Shown in pieces: positions 17,135 through 25,700 of a stretch of DNA of 42,894 nt; position 1 is the first letter of the stretch, and each line of letters starts with the position of its first letter. The notes under the pieces were generated by a model, which saw only the letters and a list, made by a program, of their open reading frames with translations, did no database searches and was not told where the DNA came from. The stretch is from Nitrososphaeraceae archaeon. GTDB taxonomy: Archaea > Thermoproteota > Nitrososphaeria > Nitrososphaerales > Nitrosopumilaceae. The position numbers were made by a program, and so were the translations under genes. The DNA lies in assembly GCA_025930495.1 (NCBI GenBank), contig JAICOU010000006.1, forward strand, positions 1 to 42,894, in the 5' to 3' direction.

Positions 17135-18811
17135 TTAATTTACAATAACTTTGCCTGTCATCCAAGGATGCAACATACAATGGTAATCATATTCTCCAGA
17201 ATCAGTAAACACATGATCCCATTTTTGATCTGGCATCAACATTCCTGAATCAAAAAGACCATCATGAATCGCAGGAGAACCACTGGTTACTGTATGAGCT
17301 GCAGAATCGGTATTAATCCAAACTACTGGCTCTCCAGAGTAAATTTCAACTGTATAGGGAAGATAGCATTCGTTGGCACTTTCACATCCTGGAGCACTGG
17401 AGCCTTTTGCCATTGTAACTTCTACAGGAGTTGCTCGTTTTTCTACTGCTTCTACAGCTACGGATTCAGCAACAGTAACTTCTGATTCAACTGGGGATGG
17501 CTCTCCAACTGCAATTTCATTTACAATCATATCATGAATTTCATTTACAATAATTTCTCCAGTCATCCAAGGATGAACCATGCAAAAATAAGGATATGTC
17601 CCTGATTTATCAAATGTAAATTCAAAAGTAGTTCCTGACATAAACAAGCTAGAATCAAAGATTCCATCCATTCCATCTGTAGGAGTTCCACTGGAAACAG
17701 TATGGGCTGCAGTATCATCATTACTCCACAAAACAGTATCACCAACTTGAATCTCTAAAGAAGATGGAAGATAGCATTCGTTTGTACTCTCACATCCTGG
17801 AGCTCCTGAACCTTGTGGAATTGAAACTATATGAGTAATTGGAAGTACAGGCATTGCAGATACAGGTGGAGTTATTTTTGATTCAGCAGTTGCACTAACA
17901 GAGTAACTAACAGTAAATTGTGTAGTATTTCTGGTGTGAACAGCCAGAGCATTTCCTGAAAACTCCCAAGAGCCCATTGCATTTGCAGGATCAACTAAAT
18001 TTAGTGCATAAAGTGTTTGACCATCAGGAGTCCAAGCTGATACAGGTCTTTCTGTAGGACCTAGGGGACCTGTTAGTGTGATTAATTGAATTGGTTCTGT
18101 TGCAGAATAGGAAAGAATTCCTGAATAGATATCATCAGATGGTGCAAGAATCATTACTAGCTGATGTGATTCATGTCCAATGCCAGGGTCTTGTTCTGAT
18201 TGTAATGTTCCAGTATGAACAGATGTAGAAAATTCTTTTTCAGTATAATCTACCATATAATCAACAGTGAACGGTTCAGTCTTCTTTGTATGTACTGCTA
18301 ATGCATTGCCGGCAAACTTCCATTCTCCCTGTGCATTATCCGGAGTTACAAATGTTAATGCATATTTTGTTATTCCATCTGGAGTCCAAGTTGCCTGCCC
18401 CTTTGCTTCTCCATCTGTCAGGGGACCATGTAAAGTAATTAGCTGAATTGGCTCTGATGCAGAATAGTATAAAGTGCCAGAATAAACTTTCTCAGATAAT
18501 GGCAAAATAGTTACAGATTGATGAGATTCATGTCCAATTCCAGGATGTTGCATAGATTCCATTTGTTGCCAACCTTCTGCAAGTGGTTTAACACATTCAC
18601 CTGGATAATCAAGTTCGGTTCCTGCTGCATTTAGCGTACACATGTTACCATATGTAATACCATCAATGCCACAAATTGGAACATACTCTTTTGTACAAGC
18701 AACTGGTTTTACTGGCATTTCTGAAAGATATCCAGGATCAATTGCAATCATAACCAAACTAATTGCAACCAAAACACCAACTGCAGCAATAATTCCAAGT
18801 GTAAAATTCAT
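17135..18811 (-). CDS. exported Kazal-domain protein with two cupredoxin domains
   Basis: A 558-residue surface protein. The start is taken as the ATG at 18811, 1 nt after the HEAT-gene stop and preceded by GGTGG; a GTG three codons upstream overlaps that gene. Residues about 4-25 form a hydrophobic anchor or signal. A Kazal-like domain follows (CTKEYVPICGIDGITYG..C..Y.GEC). Two ~100-residue repeats starting PGIGHESHQ come next, then two plastocyanin-like domains, each with paired Cys (APGCES.NECYLP), AAHTVSSG or AAHTVTSG, and CMVHPWMTG or CMLHPWMTG, which give His-Cys-His-Met type 1 copper sites. Probably an extracellular electron carrier; partners unknown. Confidence 0.8.
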   Translation of the reverse strand: MNFTLGIIAAVGVLVAISLVMIAIDPGYLSEMPVKPVACTKEYVPICGIDGITYGNMCTLNAAGTELDYPGECVKPLAEGWQQMESMQHPGIGHESHQSVTILPLSEKVYSGTLYYSASEPIQLITLHGPLTDGEAKGQATWTPDGITKYALTFVTPDNAQGEWKFAGNALAVHTKKTEPFTVDYMVDYTEKEFSTSVHTGTLQSEQDPGIGHESHQLVMILAPSDDIYSGILSYSATEPIQLITLTGPLGPTERPVSAWTPDGQTLYALNLVDPANAMGSWEFSGNALAVHTRNTTQFTVSYSVSATAESKITPPVSAMPVLPITHIVSIPQGSGAPGCESTNECYLPSSLEIQVGDTVLWSNDDTAAHTVSSGTPTDGMDGIFDSSLFMSGTTFEFTFDKSGTYPYFCMVHPWMTGEIIVNEIHDMIVNEIAVGEPSPVESEVTVAESVAVEAVEKRATPVEVTMAKGSSAPGCESANECYLPYTVEIYSGEPVVWINTDSAAHTVTSGSPAIHDGLFDSGMLMPDQKWDHVFTDSGEYDYHCMLHPWMTGKVIVN

Positions 18812-18812
18812 C

Positions 18813-19301
18813 TTATCCACCTGTTAGTTTTGCAAATTTTTCATTCTTGCTTAATTTTTCCATAAATTCAATATTAGATAGTGCTATCACTGCAGATTCC
18901 ACTACGGGTCTATCAGGATCGTTTAATGCTTTTTCTAAAATAGATTTTGCCTCTTTGGAGCCAATTACACCAAGTGCAATGGCTGCCTCATGTCTTACAA
19001 ACATGCTAGGGTCATGCAACGTTGCATCAGCAAGTGCAGGTATACAACTAGAAAGACACATCTGACCTAGCGAAAATGCAGCTTCATGTCTTACAAGTTC
19101 ATTTACATCATTTTTTAGAACTTGAGCAACATGTGGAACTTTATCTTCGCCTCCAAAATCAACTAAAATGCAAGTAGCACGAGTTCTCACTACATAATCA
19201 GGATGAGTTAAAAGATTTACAAAATATGCAGTATCTTTTTTTTCATATTTTGCCTCCATTTCTGCAAAAAGATCTAATCTGCTTTGAGTTACTGCCTGCA
19301 T
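18813..19301 (-). CDS. HEAT-repeat protein
   Basis: A 162-residue soluble helical protein. Residues 35-145 contain three to four HEAT/PBS-lyase-like repeats of about 31 residues (VRHEAAFSLGQM, VRHEAAIALGVIG, VVESAVIALSNI). These repeats form protein-binding solenoids. It ends 1 nt before the likely start of the Kazal/cupredoxin gene, so the two are co-transcribed and perhaps functionally linked, for example in assembly of the exported protein (inference). ATG start. Confidence 0.8.
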   Translation of the reverse strand: MQAVTQSRLDLFAEMEAKYEKKDTAYFVNLLTHPDYVVRTRATCILVDFGGEDKVPHVAQVLKNDVNELVRHEAAFSLGQMCLSSCIPALADATLHDPSMFVRHEAAIALGVIGSKEAKSILEKALNDPDRPVVESAVIALSNIEFMEKLSKNEKFAKLTGG

Positions 19302-19370
19302 TTTGTTTTCAGATTTTTTATATCCTATATTAGGTTACCCGAAATGTTCGCAAATTTTGTATAGCGTTAT

Positions 19371-19379
19371 CTATTTAAT
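19371..19379 (+). promoter_or_regulatory. TATA-like box for the thioredoxin-fold gene
   Basis: CTATTTAAT centred about 28 nt before the ATG at 19403, the distance of a leaderless archaeal promoter. Faces away from the HEAT gene in a 101-nt divergent spacer. Confidence 0.4.
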
Positions 19380-19402
19380 GGAAAAAAAATCAACGGTACA
19401 TA

Positions 19403-20062
19403 ATGAGTGCAATAATAGGACAAAAAGCACCAAATTTTGAAGTGTCTGATTGGGTTCAAGGAGCCCCAACAAACTTTGATCAGGAAAAAGATCATATTGT
19501 TTTAGTAGAGGTATTTCAGGTGAATTGTCCTGGTTGCTTTATGCATGCACTTCCAGAAGCAATTAGCATTTACAACAAGTACAAAGATGATGGGGTACGG
19601 GTAATAGGAATCGCTACAGCATTTGAGGATTATGATAAAAATACTCTAGATAATCTAAAGATGTTAGCTGAGACAGGCGAGGTCGTAGGGGAGACAAAAA
19701 ACGCACTATCAATGTACGGGCAGTTGCAAAATGGCAAACTAGCATATAAAATTCCATTTCCTCTTGCGATGGACAAACTAGCTAAAACAGACGGCAAAGT
19801 AAGCGAGGATAAGATATTACAGTTCATTTACGGGCAAATCCCAGAATTTGATTCCCAACCAGAAGAATATAGAAAACAAATCATTCAAAGAGTTAGAGAC
19901 TATATGAAAACAAAAGAGTATTCAGCAGAGACATTTGAAAAATTTGCACTGCAGGGAACACCATCTATGATACTAGTGGACAGAAAAGGAATTCTACGAG
20001 ATGTCTCTTTTGGACAATCAGGCAATGTTGAAGCAATGATTCAAAAACTGCTAAACGAATAA
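19403..20062 (+). CDS. TlpA/AhpC-like thioredoxin-fold protein
   Basis: A 219-residue cytosolic protein with a redoxin fold. The opening IGQKAPNFEVSDW and the active-site CPGC at residues 42-45 are typical of AhpC/TlpA-type proteins, and GTPSMILVDRKGILRDVSFG near the C-terminus includes the conserved cis-Pro strand. A long insert (about 75-150) between the two halves carries most of the extra length. The CxxC suggests disulfide reductase or peroxide detoxification; the substrate cannot be told. No signal peptide. Confidence 0.8.
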   Translation: MSAIIGQKAPNFEVSDWVQGAPTNFDQEKDHIVLVEVFQVNCPGCFMHALPEAISIYNKYKDDGVRVIGIATAFEDYDKNTLDNLKMLAETGEVVGETKNALSMYGQLQNGKLAYKIPFPLAMDKLAKTDGKVSEDKILQFIYGQIPEFDSQPEEYRKQIIQRVRDYMKTKEYSAETFEKFALQGTPSMILVDRKGILRDVSFGQSGNVEAMIQKLLNE

Positions 20063-20068
20063 GATTAA

Positions 20069-20320
20069 TTATTTATTATTTTTTCCAGATTTTTTCTCTT
20101 TGAGTATCGGGGTTTTCTTTACAGTTTTTAGATGTTTGTTTTCAAGAAGATCTATTGCTTTTTGGTTTGACAATGTCCATGCTTTAAACATCTGTTGAAA
20201 GACATCATTTAGCTGTTTGTTCTCAGAAGTACCAATCTTTAACTTGTAAGATTCCCAAGCCTGAACAATAGATTTGTTGCTTTTCTTAAGAAATGCTAGT
20301 GCTTCTTTTTCTCCCAACAA
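20069..20320 (-). CDS. small hypothetical helical protein
   Basis: An 83-residue charged protein, mostly helical (KEALAFLKKSNKSIVQAWESYK, then FQQMFKAWTLSNQKAIDLLENK) with a Lys-rich tail. No recognised family. TTG start. An 18-bp perfect palindrome lies 11 nt upstream. It converges with the thioredoxin-fold gene (6-nt gap). Function unknown. Confidence 0.55.
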   Translation of the reverse strand: MLGEKEALAFLKKSNKSIVQAWESYKLKIGTSENKQLNDVFQQMFKAWTLSNQKAIDLLENKHLKTVKKTPILKEKKSGKNNK

Positions 20321-20330
20321 GTTATGGTTT

Positions 20331-20348
20331 TAAAATACTAGTATTTTA
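20331..20348. promoter_or_regulatory. 18-bp perfect palindrome
   Basis: TAAAATACTAGTATTTTA reads identically on both strands. It lies 11 nt before the 83-residue gene start and just after the stop of a 26-codon mini-ORF. It could be an operator, a core promoter or a short hairpin; the sequence alone does not decide. Confidence 0.4.
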
Positions 20349-20356
20349 GCAAATAT

Positions 20357-20437
20357 CTAGCGAAGAAAAACCAGGATCACAGATAACACTGCAACAATAC
20401 AAAAGCCACCAATTAATGCAACTTTTGCATTATTCAT
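20357..20437 (-). CDS. 26-residue single-span membrane miniprotein (candidate)
   Basis: ATG-initiated, 26 residues: MNNAKVALIG then a continuous hydrophobic stretch ending VFLR. This is one complete transmembrane helix with a positive residue at each end. A/T-rich sequence (TTTTTATTTTG on the minus strand) lies about 20-30 nt upstream. Such peptides often stabilise larger membrane complexes, but no partner is evident here. Length is too short for confident calling. Confidence 0.4.
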   Translation of the reverse strand: MNNAKVALIGGFCIVAVLSVILVFLR

Positions 20438-20484
20438 AAATCATATTTTCACAAACAAAATAAAAACAAATCTCGATTTAGGAT

Positions 20485-20580
20485 CTATTTGTTTATTATA
20501 ATTTTGTGACATGTACAAAAGCAGTTGACGTGTTTCAGATTATTGGTAATTTTAGATGCACAATCTTTTGTATGCTCCAT
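20485..20580 (-). CDS. 31-residue Cys-rich miniprotein (candidate)
   Basis: ATG-initiated, 31 residues: MEHTKDCASKITNNLKHVNC, then FCTCHK and a short basic end. Cys7, Cys20, Cys22 and Cys24 plus His residues could bind a metal ion such as Zn or Cu. A TTTAAG/TTAAAA tract lies about 24-30 nt upstream. It is one of three minus-strand mini-ORFs in this spacer. Real coding status unproven. Confidence 0.35.
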   Translation of the reverse strand: MEHTKDCASKITNNLKHVNCFCTCHKIIINK

Positions 20581-20632
20581 GAGAAAAAATACAATGAATT
20601 TTAACTTAAATTTTTATGAATTAAAATCAATA

Positions 20633-20728
20633 TTACCAAAATGAGATATTAAACAATGCCAACATTATTCCATAAAATGCCACAAGACCAACAATAATAG
20701 CTATGACGCCTTTGGTGGAATTTTTCAT
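20633..20728 (-). CDS. 31-residue single-span membrane miniprotein (candidate)
   Basis: ATG-initiated, 31 residues: a basic start (MKNSTKG), about 19 hydrophobic residues with Gly/Ala (VIAIIVGLVAFYGIMLALF) and a short polar end NISFW. One membrane helix. It resembles in size and style the 26-residue ORF 200 nt downstream on the same strand, though the sequences differ. Function unknown. Confidence 0.4.
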   Translation of the reverse strand: MKNSTKGVIAIIVGLVAFYGIMLALFNISFW

Positions 20729-20829
20729 GCGTAAAAACACATAAAATAATACAAACTTAAGGATTTAGAAATTAGTTGCATTGCAGTGCAATCGTACCAC
20801 TTAAGATTAAACTGTATAATTAACATTTT

Positions 20830-20976
20830 ATGGAGACAGCCAAAGTTACCAAATTCAGATGGGGTGAAATCTCTGAGCTTAATTCAGGCCATACTGCAAA
20901 CGAATGGGGAATGGAACAAAAGGCAAAACCAAAACAAACCACGATTATCGCATATGATATTTCGTGGAACAAGTAA
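20830..20976 (+). CDS. 48-residue hypothetical protein
   Basis: ATG-initiated ORF of 48 codons: METAKVTKFRWGEISELNSG, then a polar Gln/Lys-rich centre and a beta-like end TTIIAYDISW. The balanced composition looks more protein-like than the longer overlapping frame from 20786. It converges with the 126-residue gene (21-nt gap). No family recognised. Confidence 0.45.
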   Translation: METAKVTKFRWGEISELNSGHTANEWGMEQKAKPKQTTIIAYDISWNK

Positions 20977-20997
20977 GATGATTTATTTTTAAATTTT

Positions 20998-21378
20998 TTA
21001 AGATGTCAAACTATCTGGGAAATATCTAAATCTCCAATGCATTAGTTTGTTAAAGATCTCAAGATAGTCTTTTGATTTTGTTGTGATATGTACATGGGCA
21101 TACAAGTTCTCAAAGCAGCCCTCAAAAACTAACGTACTTTGTTTTTGAAATAGAGGTATGGTCAATCCTACTTTTTTGATGTCTGTAAATGTATAATTCT
21201 CAATTAGAATAGCATTACTTTTGATTACTATCTGCTTTTTTTCCTTATTATTTAGAGAATCATTGACTTGCTTGATTGTCAAATCACTCCATTTTGGAGT
21301 ATCAAGTGGCCAATGATGAGCATGTACTTTATCTGCCAGGAATTTAATTTCTGTGAATTTTGATTGATTGTCTGGCAA
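20998..21378 (-). CDS. hypothetical protein
   Basis: A 126-residue soluble protein without signal peptide or membrane span. It alternates beta-like segments (KQIVIKSNAILIENYTF, STLVFEGCF, AHVHITT) and ends in a helical KDYLEIFNKLMHWRFRYFP block. Several His near residues 19-22 (HAHH) could bind metal, but this is speculative. Not recognised. It stands alone between two convergent or co-directional neighbours; ATG start. Confidence 0.5.
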   Translation of the reverse strand: MPDNQSKFTEIKFLADKVHAHHWPLDTPKWSDLTIKQVNDSLNNKEKKQIVIKSNAILIENYTFTDIKKVGLTIPLFQKQSTLVFEGCFENLYAHVHITTKSKDYLEIFNKLMHWRFRYFPDSLTS

Positions 21379-21424
21379 TAATTTTATCTCTTATAATTTC
21401 AATTTAATGATTTAGAAAAAGAAT

Positions 21425-22249
21425 TTAGAATTTTTTCCTAATCCCTACAACCACAACAGCAGGAGCTACAAAATACATTCCAATGTTTAATGCAATTACA
21501 GAGAGTCCCAAACCCAATACTGTAGCTTCAGAACCGTCAGATAAGGTCATGATTGAAAACGTTGAAAGCATCGGGGTTATGGCAATCTTTACAGCCTCTT
21601 TGAATACTGGATTTTCACGTTCGTAATCAGCTATTGCAGGGCTAAATGAATAGTAAAATGCATTAAATGAACTCATAAATGATTTTCCTGATTCTGTTTG
21701 GAGCAATTGATTATCACGCAATTCTCGTAGTTGCTGCACTTGTGGAGCAAGTTCAGAACCAAATGCAGCAGTAGCAATCAGACATCCGCCTGTCTTATCT
21801 TGAGAATTTTCAACAGGCAATGGATCTTCAATCGATGTTTGATTTAGTCCCTGTAAATAATCAGTTCCAATAATTTCTATTTTATTATTACCAGAGCCTG
21901 TAAAATTTAGTGTGATAAATGAAATATTGTCATTGAGTTTTATTGTTGGAAAATATTCCTCTCCATTAATATAAAAAGTAAGATTTCCATTCAAAAGAGT
22001 TTGCGGAAGATATACCTCGCCTAGATTATTTTCAAGACTGCTAGAAACGTAAAGGGTTAAGCGTTTTTGTTCTTCATCAAACTCAAAATCCTGTATGTCA
22101 AAGTTTGCAACAGTTTCAACTTCAAATGTGTATCCACCTGTTTTTACATCTAATCTATTTACAAGTCCAGTTTGATCAGAAAGTAATTGACCAAATGTAG
22201 GTGTGACTACTAAAAGTAAAAGAAATGAAACAAATAATTTTGATTTCAA
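21425..22249 (-). CDS. exported membrane protein with CFI-box-CTERM-like domain
   Basis: A 274-residue protein with a signal peptide (residues 1-20) and a beta-rich outer part to about residue 135. From about 152 it has CLIATAAFGSELAPQVQQLR, then the family's LREXRD, FYYSFSPAIADYERENP segments. This matches the CFI-box domain (CFIATAAYGS...), which is shared by exported proteins in many bacteria and archaea. A final hydrophobic helix (about 250-270) ends in RKKF, an anchor facing the cytosol. TTG start 1 nt after the L15e stop, so it is probably co-transcribed with rpl15e. Confidence 0.7.
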   Translation of the reverse strand: MKSKLFVSFLLLLVVTPTFGQLLSDQTGLVNRLDVKTGGYTFEVETVANFDIQDFEFDEEQKRLTLYVSSSLENNLGEVYLPQTLLNGNLTFYINGEEYFPTIKLNDNISFITLNFTGSGNNKIEIIGTDYLQGLNQTSIEDPLPVENSQDKTGGCLIATAAFGSELAPQVQQLRELRDNQLLQTESGKSFMSSFNAFYYSFSPAIADYERENPVFKEAVKIAITPMLSTFSIMTLSDGSEATVLGLGLSVIALNIGMYFVAPAVVVVGIRKKF

Positions 22250-22250
22250 T

Positions 22251-22709
22251 TTATGCAGTTATCTGAGGTAATCTTTGTCGTAATTCTTTGTCTTGTGCAA
22301 TTCTTGGATGCATTGGATCTGCCAAGATAACTTCAAACCAGTAATGCATGCCGTCTTTGTAGACAAAGTATGAACCTAAAAGTTTCATGTTAGGATATCT
22401 TTGTAGTACTCTTCTTACTGCAACTGTTTTCATGTCATCGTCTGCCTTGATTCGAGTAACACCAAGATGTTTTGGTCTTCTACCAGCAACTGGTCTTTGT
22501 TTTCGCATACCACCAGTGCCTACTCTCATTCTAACAACAACTATTCCCTGTTTTGCCTTGTAGCCCAATCTTCGGGCTCTCTGCAAACGACTAGGTCTAT
22601 CTATTCGAATAACGGCATTTTCTTTACGCCATTGTACTATTCTCTCTCTGATTTCAGGAGTGTTTTCTTTCCATAGTTTGATCCAAGTTTTGTCTTGTAT
22701 GCTAGGCAT
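22251..22709 (-). CDS. rpl15e: 50S ribosomal protein L15e
   Basis: A 152-residue basic ribosomal protein of the large subunit. The KENAVIRIDRPSRLQRARRL, GYKAKQGIVVVRMRVGTGG and KQRPVAGRRPKHLGVTRI blocks are characteristic of L15e. Slightly shorter than the ~190-residue archaeal average because the C-terminus is trimmed. ATG start. Followed by the CFI-box gene with a 1-nt gap. Confidence 0.96.
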   Translation of the reverse strand: MPSIQDKTWIKLWKENTPEIRERIVQWRKENAVIRIDRPSRLQRARRLGYKAKQGIVVVRMRVGTGGMRKQRPVAGRRPKHLGVTRIKADDDMKTVAVRRVLQRYPNMKLLGSYFVYKDGMHYWFEVILADPMHPRIAQDKELRQRLPQITA

Positions 22710-22784
22710 ATCGATTTTAATAAAATCCCCTTTAATAAGCCTAAACAGTCAGATTTTAGCAGATAAAGTAGGAATCAAGAAAAA

Positions 22785-25700
22785 TCAATCTACTTTGATA
22801 ACTCCGTTATTTACCAAATATTGGATTCCATTTACAAATGTCTGATCATCAATCTCATCACTTGACCACCATTTTGCATTGTTTTTAATCCATTCCGGAA
22901 TTGTATTATCGGTATTTTCTGTTGTGGTATTTTTTTGAATAAATATTACATCATGTTGTATCAAATATTGGATTCCATTTACAAATGTCTGATCATCAAT
23001 CTCATCACTTGACCACCATTTTGCATTGTTTTTAATCCAGTCTGGAAGCGATAGTGGTAGGGCGTTGTTTTGCTCTGATGTGTATCCTGTTGTAAAGGAA
23101 TACTGTTTTGTTGCGCTACACTGATCTGCAGATATTTTCTCATAAAATTCATCTCGGTTGTCTTTTGCAACAACTGAAAATTCTGTAACATCTGATGTAA
23201 TTGGGCTGTTTATGATAATCATTCGTTTTTCATCGTTTAGATACGGTTGGACCGATGACATTCCAGCTACATTCATGTTGTTTTCTTTTCCTACAAGTAT
23301 TTTCATTGGACCACATGTAGTATCAGCTAGTATGGTGATTTGATTTGCGTCACATTTATCATAACTAATTTCATAGACTCGTAAAGATTCTCCTTGACCA
23401 AATCCGCTTTCATCACAATTATCTTTGAGAAATCCCAAGAAATGTCCTGCAGCACCAATCCCAGCTGCAGCATTTGCTGAAACACTTCCAGCTACTCCAC
23501 CTATTGCAAACTTTGAGGTGGAAGGAGTACTGGCAGTTGCAGTAAATCCTGCAGAGAAAGTAGAGATTGTAGTTGTAAGTGCTTCACTTGTCTGAAAGCT
23601 TCCGTCTCCACTGGAATCGTGGAAAATTTTAATGTCTGAACTACTAAATCCGCTGGCAGTTAACTCTGCCTGTGTAAAGTTGAATGCTACTGTACATCCC
23701 CCCGTACATGAGGCAGTAGTGAAATCCACAACAGTTCCAAGAAATGAAATGCTTGCATCAGAACTTCCCGAATTTGTTGTTACTACTGTAACATCACCCG
23801 ATATTCCAGATGGAAGTGTAAAAGAAACTTTATTGGTAGAAGGTAATGTGACTTCCAATGTACCTGCTGCAGGTAATGTTTTGGTTACGGATATTCCTGC
23901 AGTTACATTCGTTGATATGACATTTGTGAGTGTTGTCACACTATCAGAGATTCCTAAAGATTCAGAGAGTGATTGAGAAGTACATGTTGAGTTTGAGGAT
24001 GATAAATTACAATCTAGATTTGAGACAAAGACGTCATTACTTCCATTGTGTGTAGTATCATATGCACCTACAGTGGTTGGTAGATTTATTGTGGCAAGAG
24101 TGGCTATACCTGTAACGTAGATATTTCCAGAACTATCACGTGTAATACTATTTCCATAATCCTGTCCACTACCTCCAATGAGTGTAGATGCAGAAAGTGT
24201 GGTAAGATTACTGTTGAATTTGCTGACAAAGACATCATCAGAACCGCTATGTGTTTGATTATATGCTCCTACAGTAGTTGGAAAATCAGTTGCACTGTCT
24301 GCAGTTCTACCTGTAACATAGACATTTCCAGAGTTATCACGTGTAATGCCATAACCATAATCAAAACCACTACCTCCGATTAATGTAGATGCGAAAAGTG
24401 ATGTTAGGTTACCGTTAAACTTGCTAACAAATACATCGTAGGAACCATTGTGCGTTGTATCATATGCCCCTACAGTAATTGGAAACACAGTTGGATGATC
24501 ATCCGTATAACCTGTAACGTAAACATTGTCTGTGCTGTCTAGTGTGATATCATATCCCCAATCCACACTACCTCCACCAATAAACGTCGATGCAGAAAGT
24601 GTGGTAAGATTACTGTTGAATTTGCTGACAAAGACATCTGTGCTACCATTTTGTGTTGTATCATACGCACCACCCGTAGTTGGATACAGTGTGGTACTGC
24701 TATCCGTATGACCAGTGATGTATACATTACCTGAACCATCAAGTGAGATGCCTTCTCCAGCATCACCACCGTTACCCCCAATGAAAGTAGATGCATTAAG
24801 TGAAGTGAGATCACTATTGAATTTGCTGACAAAGACGTCCGGTGTTCCAATTGCACTATTATGTGTTGTATTGTATGCCCCTACAGTGGTTGGAAAATTA
24901 TTAGTAGCTGCATTAGTTTCACCAGTAATATAGATAGTTGAATTACTATCCACAGTTATTCCATAACCATAATCGTTTCCACTACCTCCGATTAATGTAG
25001 ATGCAGAAAGTGTGGTAAGATTACTGTTGAATTTGCTGACAAAGACATCAATGATACCACTATGTGTTTGATTATATGCTCCTATAGTAGTTGGATAATC
25101 TGTAATTCCATCATTAGTGGAACCTGTGATGTATACATTACCTGAACTATCGAGTGCAATGCTATATCCTGTATCTGAAGAACTTCCACCAATAAACGTC
25201 GATGCAGAAAGTGTGGTAAGATTACTGTTGAATTTGCTGACAAAGACATCTGTGCCTCCACTCTGTGTTGTATCGTATGCTCCTACAGTGGTTGGGAAAT
25301 CAACTGCAACATCATTAGTGGAACCTGTGATGTATACATTACCTGAACTATCGAGTGCAATATCTGTTCCATCATCTGCACCACTGGCTCCAATAAACGT
25401 TGATGCAATAAGCGGATCAATTACCAATGGAATGTTTGTATTGTATTTTCCAACTGAAAAACCATAAATCATTTCATCAGTTGTGTATGATACAGGTATG
25501 TTGTTTTTCTGCCCGTCAATAATTTGATAAGCAACAGGTTTTGAGAATACGGTTTTTCCTTTTTCTGTGTCAATTACCAACGAACCATTTTCATCAACAT
25601 CAAGTTTTGTTATTCCATCAAATTTGGTTTTAATATCTGATATGTTGGCACCTGGAAAAATAGTAAATATTTTTTCAATATTATTTCCATGCGCTTTAAG

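Noticed and set aside
20786-20992. 68-codon plus-strand ORF
   Set aside because: The overlapping 48-codon ATG frame at 20830-20976 has a more protein-like composition; both cannot easily be real.
24010-25405. Possible CRISPR-like array because of evenly spaced repeats
   Set aside because: The repeats are ~200 bp, contiguous and in frame, encoding SBBP blades; no short direct repeats with unique spacers.
24526-25467. Several long plus-strand open frames opposite the propeller gene
   Set aside because: Shadows of the repeated minus-strand coding sequence; the minus frame has a signal peptide and recognisable domains.
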